Positions 53,693 to 64,000 of a stretch of DNA of 64,000 bases are shown piece by piece. Each line of letters begins with the position of its first letter. The first letter of the stretch is position 1. Made by a program: the position numbers and the translations under genes. The stretch is from assembly GCA_019925095.2 (NCBI GenBank), contig CM034407.1, forward strand, positions 7,318,710-7,382,709. Direction: 5' to 3'. The notes under the pieces are model-generated. The model ran no database searches. It was not told the DNA's origin and saw only the letters and a list, made by a program, of their open reading frames with translations. Source of the stretch: Dendrolimus kikuchii. Its lineage: Eukaryota > Arthropoda > Insecta > Lepidoptera > Lasiocampidae.

Positions 53693-54305
53693 TTATTTCA
53701 CTTAAAAAATTTTCAAGCAATCTGTGGCGTCAAGTACGCCCAGAGATTGTAAACGTAATAAACACCACGTATCAGTGTAGGTACATGATTACTACATAAA
53801 ACGTATGTAATTATTATTAAATTATGACACCAGTAAACCTGTATTATTATTCACCACGCCAAGTAAACAGGGACTACTTTGCTTATATGTATAGCCTGGT
53901 TAGTCTTAGTGTGATCACGAAGAGAACTTCAATACAAACAGTAAACTTCGGTTATGAATTTTACAAAAACTATTAACCGCTAAAGTTTAAATGTATCTAC
54001 ATTATTATATTTCGTAGAAAACTTCTCTTCATTTTCTTTCTTATGCTCTGCGATTTGCCCGTATCAAATATCCATGAATATTAAAGTTTTCATGAAGCAA
54101 AATGGTCAGCCAAGTTGTAGGTCTTTGACTGACTTGAGTTTTTGTCGTAGCTTGAAAAAGGCACGTTTCATTAAACAGTTGTCATTTTCATGACAGATAC
54201 ACAATTATTCGTTAACAATAACTAATATCAATTATTGTTCCATTTTAACCAATATTATACATTATCGAAGTTAAAATTGCAACGTATCTTGTAAAATCTG
54301 TCTCA
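53693..54305. other. no gene recognised
   Basis: AT-rich noncoding sequence. Confidence 0.35.
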
Positions 54306-54508
54306 TCTTTATATATATAATTCTTCTGTACGTGTGTTGACAGTGAACTCCTCCTAAACGGCTGGACCGATTTGAATGAATTTTTTTGTGTGTATTCAAG
54401 TGGATCCGAGGATGGTTTAGATTCACAATTGGACCCGGTAGGTGGCGCTGCAATCGGGTTCTAAATTTTATTTCTTCAGAGCAGAACAACGTCTGCCGGG
54501 TCAGCTAG
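54306..54508 (+). mobile_element. Helitron-like element, 203 bp
   Basis: Starts TCTTTATATATATAATTC after A; ends CGTCTGCCGGGTCAGCTAG before T. Contains CTCCTAAACGGCTGGACC and CCCGGTAGGTGGCGCTGC. Best intact member of its subfamily together with 42745. Confidence 0.85.
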
Positions 54509-57440
54509 TCTATTATATATACAATACACAAGAATCTTTCCGATATCCCCGATTAGATTTCAAATGCAATATAAATTGATAAGCGCATATTGGTTTGTAA
54601 AAAGCAAGAGTTTACATTTACCCAGTATCTACATTCTAAGCACTTACTATTGGTTTCGAATCATCTCGAACAATAAAAAAAGATTTTAGAACGATTTTAA
54701 AACGCAGTCCACCCGCAATGAAGCATTCCTAGCGGTTATTAATTTTAACAATGATTGTGATTTGAGTACAGAAGATTAATATTGTAGTTAATCGTAAACA
54801 ATCCTTATTTGAAAAACTATATGAAGGATCTTGCTCAAACTAATGTTTGTCGAAAATATTTTTTGAGGATAGATGGGATGATATTAGATTTTAAAGTCGT
54901 AAAAAATATATCATCTCCCTTTAAATTATTGAAAAATATCCTAAAATAAGTAGAGCTTATAATTATATAAAATGAGTTGAAATTATATGTGCTGAGAAGT
55001 TTTTGAAATATAATTTTTAGGTACTTTATTCTATGAGTAACCTTTATCTAATGATTGGAAAATCGGCCCTAAATGTTTTTTGAGTTCCGTGGTCAAATAA
55101 CAAAAACAGGGAACGTTCGTAACCTATACAGAATCCTTCCCTATGTACTCATACACTTACATCCAATATAATTTAAAGTTATGAATAACATCACAGAATG
55201 AAAAACCAATATTTGGATTTATCATTATCAAAACAGACCTAACCGAAAGTAATCTTTGTCTCACAAAAGAAGTCCCGCAGACGGGGCGCTACCGACGTAC
55301 AATGCAATGTTATAATGATCAAATAATTTCATAAAGATTCTAATATAATAGTATTAGTAAATAGAACAATAATATAACATTTACATTAAAATATTTGATA
55401 AAAACAACATAACAGAGTGACTGGTCTGATCCCTGTAATTAGTTTTGTTTTCTGCCGAGTTTCTTGCCGTTTCTTCTCCTTTAAACAGCGATAACATTTT
55501 TCGAAGCAGTGTACATAGAATAGGAAGTAGGTTTAGAAAGAAAGAAAGAAAAACATTTATTTAGAATTACGATAAAAACCACTTAAACTATTTAAATAAA
55601 AACAATAAGTAAATGTATTCCTAAATTGGTCGGTTGAGATAACCAGCGCTGATGTTCCGCTAGGGCTATTATTAGTAATACATGTCATTTAAATTTTGAC
55701 TTAGATGCCCTTCAAAAAGTATTCTCCAGTGGAACTTATTATGAATTTGAATATTTGAATTAGATTCAGTTTTTGACGTGAGTTTTTTTGTGAGACTCAC
55801 TTTAGAGACATCATCACTAGACGCGTTTTCGAAGCTACAATCGACTTCCATGCGACTTTTAGCTGCTTTAACCCGCCTTTGTCAAACAGTAGTTCGAACT
55901 CAGGTGTGGGTTTGCATTCAACCCGCATTCCACATTCAATTTCCTACCAATGGGGGATCGTAAAGAGAACACACGCTTCGAGCGGCTACAAACTTTATTA
56001 GCCGCTTGTCCCGGCAAATTGTATTTGAAACTCAATGAATAGTTCAAGATTCGCAGTAGTTTTCAAACGTCTATTTAAATCATAAACAAAAGGTATAATT
56101 ATTCCTTAACAACGTTGGGTTCACATACCTTATGATTATTGGGTTGCGAAGTGGAACATATCCGCTATAAAAATTTAAATCTTATTAGTATTGAATGGCA
56201 TATGTGCGTTTATTAAAGAAAATAAAAAAAACCATACGTGGCTTTAGATTTAATATATACATATGCACACACATATACTTCTTTTATATTAGTTAGCAGG
56301 TCATGTAGGCAAAAATAATTATGGAAGAATATTCTTCTTCCATGTCATAAGTAAAGTTATGACAAAGTATACCTATTGTTTACAGAGTAGACTTAAGACT
56401 TAAGAAGAAATTAATTAAAATGACATCTAGGAATTGTAATTGGAAAATATAGTAAAATTATGCTTAGTAAAATGCGAACTAAATCAAATTAGTAATATGT
56501 ATAATTATAGTATTTTGGTATAATTAATTAATCAATAAGTCAATTTTCGTAACTTTGTTATTCTCTGTCCTTAGTTATGTTCTTTCACTGTTATAGAAAT
56601 AGAAGCGTATAGCTTGGTAACACTACACTACCATTTATAAACAGTATAGTGTTATCTAACAACAAAAAATCTTCAATACTGGTTTCCTTCATAATAACAA
56701 AAAACAATCAATCCCACAGACTTGGTACAGGAGTAACTATTCTATAATTGCAATTCGTTCTTCCAATATCCGTGCATTTCGTGCAACAGCCGGCACACGA
56801 CTGACACTAAACTCTTTTACGAGCATGTCGCCTGTCGCCATCTAGTTGCGGAGATTGGCAAGTCAACAGTAAATCTGGCGTGACTAGACATCACGTTAAA
56901 CTGGAACTTTTATGGCGAATAAGCTTGTGAGTGTAAACGACCTAGTTTTAAGGTGCAGTAAAATGATTTAAAGTCGACTATGAGGTTGGGCGGTGTTTTC
57001 ATTGTATAGGAGTAATTTGCGTCACATAAAAACAAGTCATAGAGTTTGTCTGAGGGCGTTAGGCCACATTATGCGTTGTCCTGAAGACTATATCTCTTCA
57101 TACTTCAGACTATATCTATATATGATGCATCGATGTAATCTGGAATGACGTTTTCTAGGTTCCCAAAAATGATGAATGTATGTCGTGAAACAATATATGC
57201 GATTCAATGGATTGAACCAAAATAGTTAATACAGCGTCAGGTCATAAATGTCTTACTACAACTGGAGACTGCAACACGAACTAAAATTACAGAGGTCACT
57301 ATTTTCGAACTGATGTCAAGGCAAAACTTGAGACTGCATTTGGAGGTCAGGAACACACAGAAGGTGTCATCACCTATGAAGGCACATTTTAAGCATAAAT
57401 AAGATCACTAAATTTATAAACGTAAATAAAGATTTTAATA
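54509..57440. other. no gene recognised
   Basis: The longest stretch without an assignment. It contains LINE-tail-like words at 55538-55565 (AAGAAAGAAAGAAAAAC), a repeat shared with 13440 at 55020-55080, and a ProSite-free 61-codon frame at 55778-55963. No exon-like frame is seen. Confidence 0.4.
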
Positions 57441-57540
57441 AAACTACGTTTTAATGGTTTTGAGCGTGGAAATTGATTTGATTTTTATTATTCGGACGTT
57501 TCGGCTACTTTTCAGTAGCCGTGATCACGAAAGAAAAAGA
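57441..57540 (+). repeat. Foldback-D, one-armed copy
   Basis: AAAACTACGTTTTAATGG, GACGTTTCGGCTACTTTTC and AGTAGCCGTGATCACG. Right arm missing. Confidence 0.6.
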
Positions 57541-58214
57541 TGTCAAGTGACAATGAGTATTGTTAAAGTTTTATTTAGCCTACCGCCAACTTGTTCATAT
57601 TAATTATTTACTTTTAATTTTATTTATGGTTATTATTTATTCTATGGGAGCCTAATCTAATTTACCACCGCTTCGCAACATGTTGTGGCTAGCAGAGAAC
57701 AAGCGGCACAAGAAACTCTTCGGCAAAATGCTTAGCTTTAAAAACTTAGTATAATATTAAAATGGTTGGGGGGTAAAGTAAAAAGAAACTGTCAATCAAG
57801 TTGGTTTGTGTTCCGGTGCACGCAGAAAGAGCTCACAGTGTCTTGAGGTCTGGCAGTCGGTTTTTATTGGGTTTGGGTCTTGATTATAAAAAAAGTAAAA
57901 GTAGTTTTATTATGTATACTAATACAGATATGTTAATGAAATATTAAATAAAGATTGTATTTAAATGTACATAAATAAATAAAACATGTATATAGTATAG
58001 TATATATAAGCGAAAGGAGCTCCTGCTTCAAGTCTCTGAAGATATCAGAGTTTTCTTGTGACATCCGGGTCTGGTAAGACCCTTATAAAAAAACGTCTTA
58101 CTACTGGATTAGGAATCCCTATTTAGGGAAACAAACAGTATGTATACATCAAAAATCATCACGATATTTTTGGCCAAGTCACTTTGGACAATTAATGTCC
58201 GTTTTTCAATAATG
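57541..58214. other. no gene recognised
   Basis: 57640-57750 (GCGGCACAAGAAACTCTTCG) resembles the opposite strand of 55445-55500, so both may be LINE 3' scraps. Otherwise noncoding. Confidence 0.35.
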
Positions 58215-58400
58215 ATAGGTCTGAGCCCAGCAGTGGGACGTTTATGGGCTGTTATAAGTAAAAGCTACTTGTAGCAATATGCTCATTAGGTCAGCAAAGC
58301 TATCCAAGTAATGCAGGCTTTGCGACCAGGATACGTATATCAATGGCATCCAAATGAGTCACAAGTGCGTTAGGTACTAACCTTCCACGAACATAAATTA
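58215..58400 (-). mobile_element. SINE-A, internally deleted
   Basis: Keeps the GAGCCCAGCAGTGGGACG tail block and the ATGCTCATTAGGTCAGCAAA body, but lacks the middle and has a decayed tRNA-like head. Confidence 0.55.
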
Positions 58401-59361
58401 AATTTGCGTTAAATTTAGTCCAGCAACTAATGTTTTAATAGTAAGTAATTAATCAAATATTATAAAGAAAGAAAGAAAATATTTATTTCTAAATACGACA
58501 CATACAAGACTTAATATAATAGAAGGTTATCATGCAATCGGTGTTTACACCATAAGTAGATTTTTAGTAGGCTGAGTAGCGGCAGGTAATCCTTCCAGCA
58601 AAGTAACTGCCTCTTAACGTTTTAGACAAACTCCCAAAGGTGACAAAACGTAATAGAAAAGAAAACATATACAAAATATCTAGGCTACATTTGAGATCAT
58701 CGCATCACAATCAGCAAGACATGATATGTAAGTATTGATATTATCATGATGCAATGTAATTATCTATGTAAACTGTTTTAAAATTTATTCTTAAAAATGT
58801 CATCTAAGTATCCAATCGATTAGAAGTTCTTTATATATTTGTATGTTACAAAACAAGCAATATTATCTACATATCTATTACGCTAATCATTGTAAATATT
58901 AACTAATTTTGATTCTAATGTTTATGTTCTGTAGGTAAATAATGTCTTGATTATAATCTAAAGGTATACAATTAAAGCAGATAATACAATTAAATCTCAA
59001 GGACATTTTGCAGATATTTATTATCTATTTCATGGGACAGTTTTAATAACAATCTTAGGGTTCCGTAGCCATTGTGAAAATACAAAACTCTTATAAGGTA
59101 AATGTAATAAACTCTTAAAAATGTACTGACTGTCATACGTGTCCGTCCGTCTTTCTTTTTTTAACTTTAAAAATAAATGATTTATATTTTATAAATAATG
59201 TTATATTCTATATGTTATTAATATGGTATCCAAAAGCAATTTTCACATATTATTTTAGAACATAATCACAAAATAACAACTCTTCTTAGTATGTTATACT
59301 CATTTCTTCTATATATAGGCGCATTGCATATTATACCTTTTTTATTTTTGTCTGAAATGAG
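58401..59361. other. no gene recognised
   Basis: AT-rich. 58464-58482 is a GAAA-type tandem next to TATTTAT, the complement of a LINE tail. Confidence 0.35.
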
Positions 59362-59402
59362 AATAAAGGCAGACGGTCCACCTGATAGAAAATGGTTATT
59401 GT
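59362..59402 (-). repeat. RepC scrap
   Basis: AAGGCAGACGGTCCACCTGA followed by a decayed GGAAAGCGG word; about 40 bp only. Confidence 0.45.
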
Positions 59403-59443
59403 CATCTATAGAGGTTTGGAATATAACGGGAGATACCAACGTA

Positions 59444-59723
59444 TTCTTCTTCTTCTTCAGCCAGTCTCTGTCCACTGCTGGACGAACATCTCGTCAAGTT
59501 TACGCCACATATTCCGGTCTTCTTCATCCAGCCTCTGCCTGCATTTGCCGAGATGCGGTTTCCACTCTAGGACTCGTCTGCTTCATCGGTTGTCGGTTCT
59601 GCGACAGGCATGATCGGCCCACTGCCACTTCAACTTGCTAATCTTGCGAGCTATGTCGGTTGACTTCTCTTACGGATATCCTCATTTCTGATTCTATCCA
59701 TAAGAGAAACACCTAACATAGCA
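59444..59723 (-). pseudogene. RTE 3' fragment, second copy
   Basis: Same family as 15383-17984: the GAA tail complement (59444-59459), then wording matching 15398-15735 with several indels. It covers only the last 100 or so codons of the reverse-transcriptase polyprotein, in broken frames. A short 5'-truncated, older insertion. Confidence 0.8.
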
Positions 59724-59731
59724 CGAACCAA

Positions 59732-59880
59732 CGTGTTGCCAGCTTTTAAATATGGGATAGGGGGGATGGAATAGGGGAGAGGATAAAGTGGGCCACTGGA
59801 AAGCTCATAGCGTACGAAATACGATAAGCTCGATATTCTATCATAGCGTGGTATGACATCGATCAGGCCAGCCCAGCGTT
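59732..59880 (+). repeat. Repeat-M fragment
   Basis: GGGATGGAATAGGGGAGAGG, AAGTGGGCCACTGG and TAGCGTGGTATGACATCGAT match 32970-33100. It joins the RTE fragment directly. Confidence 0.45.
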
Positions 59881-60724
59881 TTGTAATGAAAATAATGATT
59901 TGATATTTACGTTTCTATTAATATAGATATATTTTTATTGTATTACCTAGAACGCATTGTACTTATGCATTTGTTTATTATAAAATTTTAATTGTTTATA
60001 TAACTAATAGTGGAAAATATAAAAATAAAATGTAGCCGCCATACATAGTACTGAGGGTTATATTTTTTAACATGTACATAGTAGTGAAAATTGTATTCTC
60101 TTAACTTTTAAAGTATGAAATTTAGAATTCTGAAAGAAAAATGATGATGATAGTTTAAGGTATACTTTGAGACACAGACGTGTAATAAATACAACTCCAT
60201 TTACATGAAAACTAGTTTTAACAGAATGAACATATGATTAATTTTTCATCACGAAGAAACGCTTGACTGCGCTTGCAACAACGCACTTGCCCGATGTTAT
60301 TATGTGTTTAATCGTCGATCTTAATTGAATTATCCTGTCGCAAAAAAAAACTAAATGATTATTACTTATGTTTTTAAAATTACGATAAGTGTTGCAGATA
60401 AAGTATATTATTGATTTTTGTGATATTTTTTTTTAATAAAGCAGTTTGTTTTTCGCCGAAGTTGAATTCTTAGCGATAATACTTATCTTTAGCGTCAGGT
60501 TATTGCCTGTTTTTTGTTTTATTGTTATCTAGGTTGGTGTGGCCATGATAGTTTAAAGCTGAGGGGTCAGCGTCTCGTTCTAATGAATCATGGTAGGCGA
60601 CGAATCATTTTATCGCTGCATGTTGGAACTGAGAGGGACGACAGGGACAGTGGATGTAGGCTTTGGGGCTTTCGTGTATGTCGTATGAATTTCGCTGAGT
60701 ATTTCGACTTTCCATCTTTCCTAT
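59881..60724. other. no gene recognised
   Basis: AT-rich to 60520, then a more balanced stretch (60530-60720) with overlapping 70-87-codon frames on both strands and no motif I can defend. Confidence 0.35.
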
Positions 60725-60865
60725 AGCCCTGGCATAAGTCAAAGGACGGAACAGCGAGGGGTTTTAGTGAGAACCCCCGACTCGGGTAGCAATAGTACTT
60801 CTTCTGGGATGCTAATGCCAGCTCAATGTGACGAATCGTAAATGCTCCCACTACGCTCCCCAGCG
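60725..60865 (-). repeat. Repeat-L fragment
   Basis: CGAGGGGTTTTAGTGAGAAC and GATGCTAATGCCAGCTC correspond to 15150-15240. Confidence 0.4.
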
Positions 60866-61804
60866 GCGGAAATCCTCACTCGGATTTGCCTCACAAAGAG
60901 CAAAAAATGTACCCGTTTGCTAACTTCATGTAAATATTCTTTGAATTGTCATGTGCTGACAGAAAAAGCAAACATTGTCAGTAAGCCTACATATCAATAT
61001 TACTTACTGATTATAAAAATAGAAAAATATTTCAAAATCTTCATAACACTACACAACTTTTAAATTTCAACAATCTCGTTTGGGCCCCATTTGATGACAT
61101 GACATTTTATACATAGTCAAGGTGTGTAAGTCTATCAGTGGGGTAAGGTCGTATACCTCTCATTTTTTGCCTTTTTAAAACGGATTTTGAGTTAAATAGT
61201 GTCTTAGCTTTACTGACCGATTTGTTGTTGTCGTAGCTGTTCAAACACGGAAATAACGAGAGTTGTATGGAGTTCCCCCACTGACTGACTTCCCTACCTT
61301 GACTATACATATGTGCACCAATTTTTATATGTCTAGTTATTGTAGAAGTTTTTGAGATAACCAGTTGTGAAAACAGATATCGCATAGAAACTACACGGGT
61401 TCTTTTTTTACCTTTATCACAACTCTAAAAATTAGAGTTAAATCACACATAAATATAGTTCTGCTCATTGCTTAGGCGGATCAACCAAATTGAATCAATT
61501 TAATAAAATATCAATACCTTTGCCGTCTTGAATTGTCTATTGAAATTTGGGTGTTTTCTGATTTCAATAGCCACACGCATCACTCTAGGTATGAATGTCA
61601 CTGAACACCATGATGTCCGTTCAGTCACAGAACTGCATACGGTGTTCAATGACATTGAACGATTCAAGTTCATATTTATATGGATCACTTTGGTTGATTC
61701 AGCCAAATTGAAAGACATAAATGAACTGTCTAATATCAGCTTACCATACGGATGAAAAAATTTAGTACACAGGTTGAAAAATTCCAACACTACACTAACG
61801 GATA
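60866..61804. other. no gene recognised
   Basis: Overlapping frames of up to 128 codons on the minus strand (61107-61385, 61500-61886) lack recognisable domains; probably chance. Confidence 0.35.
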
Positions 61805-61890
61805 AAAATATTACAACGTGGTAACGCCGCCAGCCTTTTAGGGAGCATTCCCGACAAGTGACAGTTTGGGACCAATATTTTATCAATAAT
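61805..61890 (+). pseudogene. LINE-J C-terminal fragment
   Basis: One frame reads QRGNAASLLGSIPDK then a stop; it matches 46740-46810. Confidence 0.5.
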
Positions 61891-62243
61891 TATCTCCTTT
61901 TTTATGTAGTCCTAGTTTTTAATACAGCTTAATTTGTAATTTGTTTTTAAGTTGAATTTTAATTATGTTTATTTTTAGTGTTTAATTTCAATTTCCTACA
62001 AAGCTTTGAAATATTAACTCAATACATTTTCCACTGTAGAGTTAAACGGAAAATATCAATAGACTCTCCCGGCTTTATGGGGAAGTCGGCGAGTCTCAGA
62101 CAAAGGTACAGGCAGCGAATGGCCGCGGTCAGCCTTTATAAAGTGGACTTTTATATCGAGACCCCGCGAAACACGACCTCCTGCAGTAAACTATACCCAA
62201 CAATGAATTAGAGCGTAATAGAAGTGGCAATATTTCTACTCGT
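61891..62243. other. no gene recognised
   Basis: AT-rich, with a GC-richer patch at 62060-62180 of unknown nature. Confidence 0.35.
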
Positions 62244-62555
62244 CCGTGCAGGAATGGCATAAGAATACTAATTCCTGCGGCCGGGTGGCCTGTCGTAAAA
62301 GGCGACAAAACAATCCCCAGCCAGGTGGTTGGGCATTTGACCGACCGGATGGCTAACCCCCTGGTTTAGAGTAGGCCGCCATAACAACTTTGAGTTGTGT
62401 TCCGGCATCAGTGGCCGGGTTTCGGTTTCTCCTTCGAGCCGACAGCACATTGGCAGCACCTTTGGTATTGCTAATGTCCATAGGATAGGCAACGGTAACC
62501 ACTTTCCATCATAGTTAGGCCGTCAGCCTGTCTGCTGTGCTTCAGAAATGAAAAA
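62244..62555 (+). repeat. RepC copy, full length but diverged
   Basis: CGTGCAGGAATGGCATAAG with intact GCAGGAA / TTCCTGC stem, GGTTTAGAGTAGGCCGCC, an insertion in the GATAGGCAACGGTAACC block, and AGAAATGAAAAATAAATAA at the A-rich end. An older branch, together with the split copy at 6530. Confidence 0.75.
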
Positions 62556-62604
62556 TAAATAATTATATCAATTTATAAACGTTTCACTGCTGGACGAAAG
62601 CTTC

Positions 62605-62765
62605 CAGTTGTTCTTTTTTTGCAAAGCTGGCAAGTAATCAGACGGTGAACGTAATGGAAAGTGGTTATGCTCGCCAACAGCTTTTGTAAAAGCAAGGGCA
62701 AAGCGCAGGGGCGAAGCTAACGTGTTTAGGATAGGATTAGATAGGATGGGATAAAATAGATAGAC
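62605..62765 (+). repeat. RepC-like and Repeat-M-like scrap
   Basis: TCAGACGGTGAACGTAATGG and GAAAGTGGTTATGC resemble diverged RepC words. ATAGGATGGGATAAAATAG resembles 32512-32530. Confidence 0.35.
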
Positions 62766-62799
62766 AGACAAATTATGCATGTATATGTATACCGGGTAC

Positions 62800-62960
62800 A
62801 GTTATCTAAAGCTGATGGGTTATACGATGTGCAGATTTCTTCATAGTTTTGTCATTCATGAGTCCATGGTCAGAAGAGCCCTTAAGCACTGCATGCTTCG
62901 GCTGAATTTGAATTTGAAGCGTTTGAATCTGGGTTCCCGGAAGGAGACTCGGGTGACTTA
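62800..62960 (-). repeat. SINE-A-like scrap
   Basis: ATACGATGTGCAGATTTCTT, GGTCAGAAGAGCCCTTAAGC and ACTGCATGCTTCGG align loosely with the SINE-A body. Confidence 0.35.
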
Positions 62961-63039
62961 ATCATAGCTTTGTAAAGATTTTCAGAAGGCAAGACAGAAA
63001 AACAATTTGAAAAATATTGAGTTAGGGAGTATACATCTG

Positions 63040-63290
63040 AAATAATAATAATAATCTGCAAACAAACACACACATTGTATAACCCCAAGCCAAGTAAGTT
63101 ACGATCGAGTTATGGATAATAATATATAACGGACCGCTCTGGGGCGGACCCCAGACCCCCACACCATAGTAAATAACAAAGTGTTCGTTTCCGAAATTTG
63201 CCATGCTAGGAATTGAACCCTGAGTCTCAGCGTTCCATCGAGTTCGGCCGGCTCAGATTTTTGCCCGCTCAACCACAGAGGTCGTCCAAA
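63040..63290 (-). mobile_element. SINE-B copy
   Basis: On the minus strand: A-box-like TGGTTGAGCGGG near 63280, a degenerate B-box GGGTTCAATTCC near 63215, then the body shared with 280-510 (CTATGGTGTGG, CCAGAGCGGTCCG) and a TTATTATTATT tail at 63040-63053. Confidence 0.65.
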
Positions 63291-63960
63291 TAATAGTAAA
63301 AATAAAAAATAATAATAAGCTGACATGGATATTCTTGCCCTTTTACTCATTTTAATTTACTTAGCGTGATCTTTGTCTTCCTTAATTGTTAAACAATTAG
63401 TTGGCATGTCTTCCTTCACGCTTCAGTAGAATTTTGCTTCGCACAATTCTACTTTGCCAATCAATTGTATATGAGTACATAAACATTTTCTAAAAGAGGA
63501 TAGTAAAGCAGACCACGAAGAGCAAAGTATAAATAAATTCGCTTCCGTCGTCCTTCTATAGATAGCTTCATAATAAATAGAACGAATTAAAATTACAATT
63601 TTCTCAACGCAATTTATAAAATTACTTAAGGAAGTAATTAAAGCTACATTTAATAATTTTTTATTATTAGATGAATTTAATTCACGAATTCTATCAAAAA
63701 ACTGTGACACATCCAGAGGCTTTATACCTTAGCATTCGCTCCCTCGGGAGATTGAATAAGAGCGAAGTGAAGCCGACGGCGGATTTATGAGGATTCCCCG
63801 AGACATTGCACTCCTCTCTGATTGCCAGTTTATTTTGTGTCAAAGTGCGTGAACAAAGCTCCCTCTAGCGGTAATACACTTAAAGTCTAGACGTGTTAGG
63901 TTCAGTAAAAATATTTGTAAAGTTAAAACCCATTTGTAATTTTAAAAGTTGAAGGTACTT
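63291..63960. other. no gene recognised
   Basis: Noncoding by eye. 63710-63870 has balanced base composition and could be conserved single-copy DNA, but nothing identifies it. Confidence 0.35.
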
Positions 63961-64000
63961 TTTTATAAGTGGAGTACAGCGGATAGGCTAACGACCCATT
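63961..64000 (-). repeat. RepC fragment cut by the window end
   Basis: TTTTATAAGTGGAGTACAGC, GGATAGGCTAACGACCC: the A-tail side of a diverged RepC copy similar to 4486. Confidence 0.5.

Noticed and set aside
55778..55963. Possible short host exon
   Set aside because: No splice-site pair, no domain and no second supporting signal.
60514..60851. Overlapping frames resembling a LINE N-terminus (LHVGTE word)
   Set aside because: Only a four- to five-residue resemblance, in a short frame, with no endonuclease motif nearby.

Overview
This 64 kb window looks like repeat-rich, AT-rich nuclear DNA of an insect, most probably a moth or butterfly (Lepidoptera). The reasons are many short Helitron-like elements with lepidopteran-style ends (start TC, end CTAG, inserted between A and T), an RTE-type retrotransposon of the kind common in that order, tRNA-derived SINEs with a CAGCCCAGCAG-like tail, and several LINE tails made of short tandem repeats. 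I find no convincing host exon, tRNA, rRNA or CRISPR array. The long open frames all belong to transposable elements or to a minisatellite. The window is best read as intergenic or large-intron sequence.

Layout. 0-15 kb: a tRNA-like SINE, a decayed Tc1 (DD34E) transposon, LINE tails, a solo LTR, a 203-bp foldback element, Helitrons and a nested palindrome near 12.4 kb. 15.4-18.0 kb: a 5'-truncated RTE retrotransposon with an open 858-codon frame on the minus strand, ending in a GAA-repeat tail. 18-29 kb: a canonical 382-bp Helitron, a second solo LTR, a 5'-truncated jockey-type LINE with an open frame, a decayed LINE C-terminus with a zinc-knuckle-like motif, and two tail-to-tail LINE fragments forming a 79-bp inverted repeat. 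29-35 kb: mostly unassigned AT-rich DNA with a foldback-like repeat, a CA microsatellite and LINE 3' fragments. 35.9-40.6 kb: the best preserved element, a Ty3/gypsy LTR retrotransposon with an uninterrupted gag-pol frame of about 1,340 codons between short direct repeats. 40.5-55 kb: SINEs, Helitrons, an 18-bp minisatellite of about 25 units, and a third solo LTR with a clean 4-bp target duplication. 55-64 kb: mainly unassigned sequence with RTE, SINE and LINE scraps.

No pathway links these features; the window is a record of successive insertions, nesting and decay. Family labels used below (SINE-A, SINE-B, RepC, Foldback-D, LTR-E, Tail-F, MITE-G, LINE-I, LINE-J, LINE-K, Repeat-L, Repeat-M, LINE-N) are local to this report. 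They rest on copies compared by eye within the window, so boundaries are usually good to a few bases for Helitrons, LTRs and palindromes and to tens of bases elsewhere.
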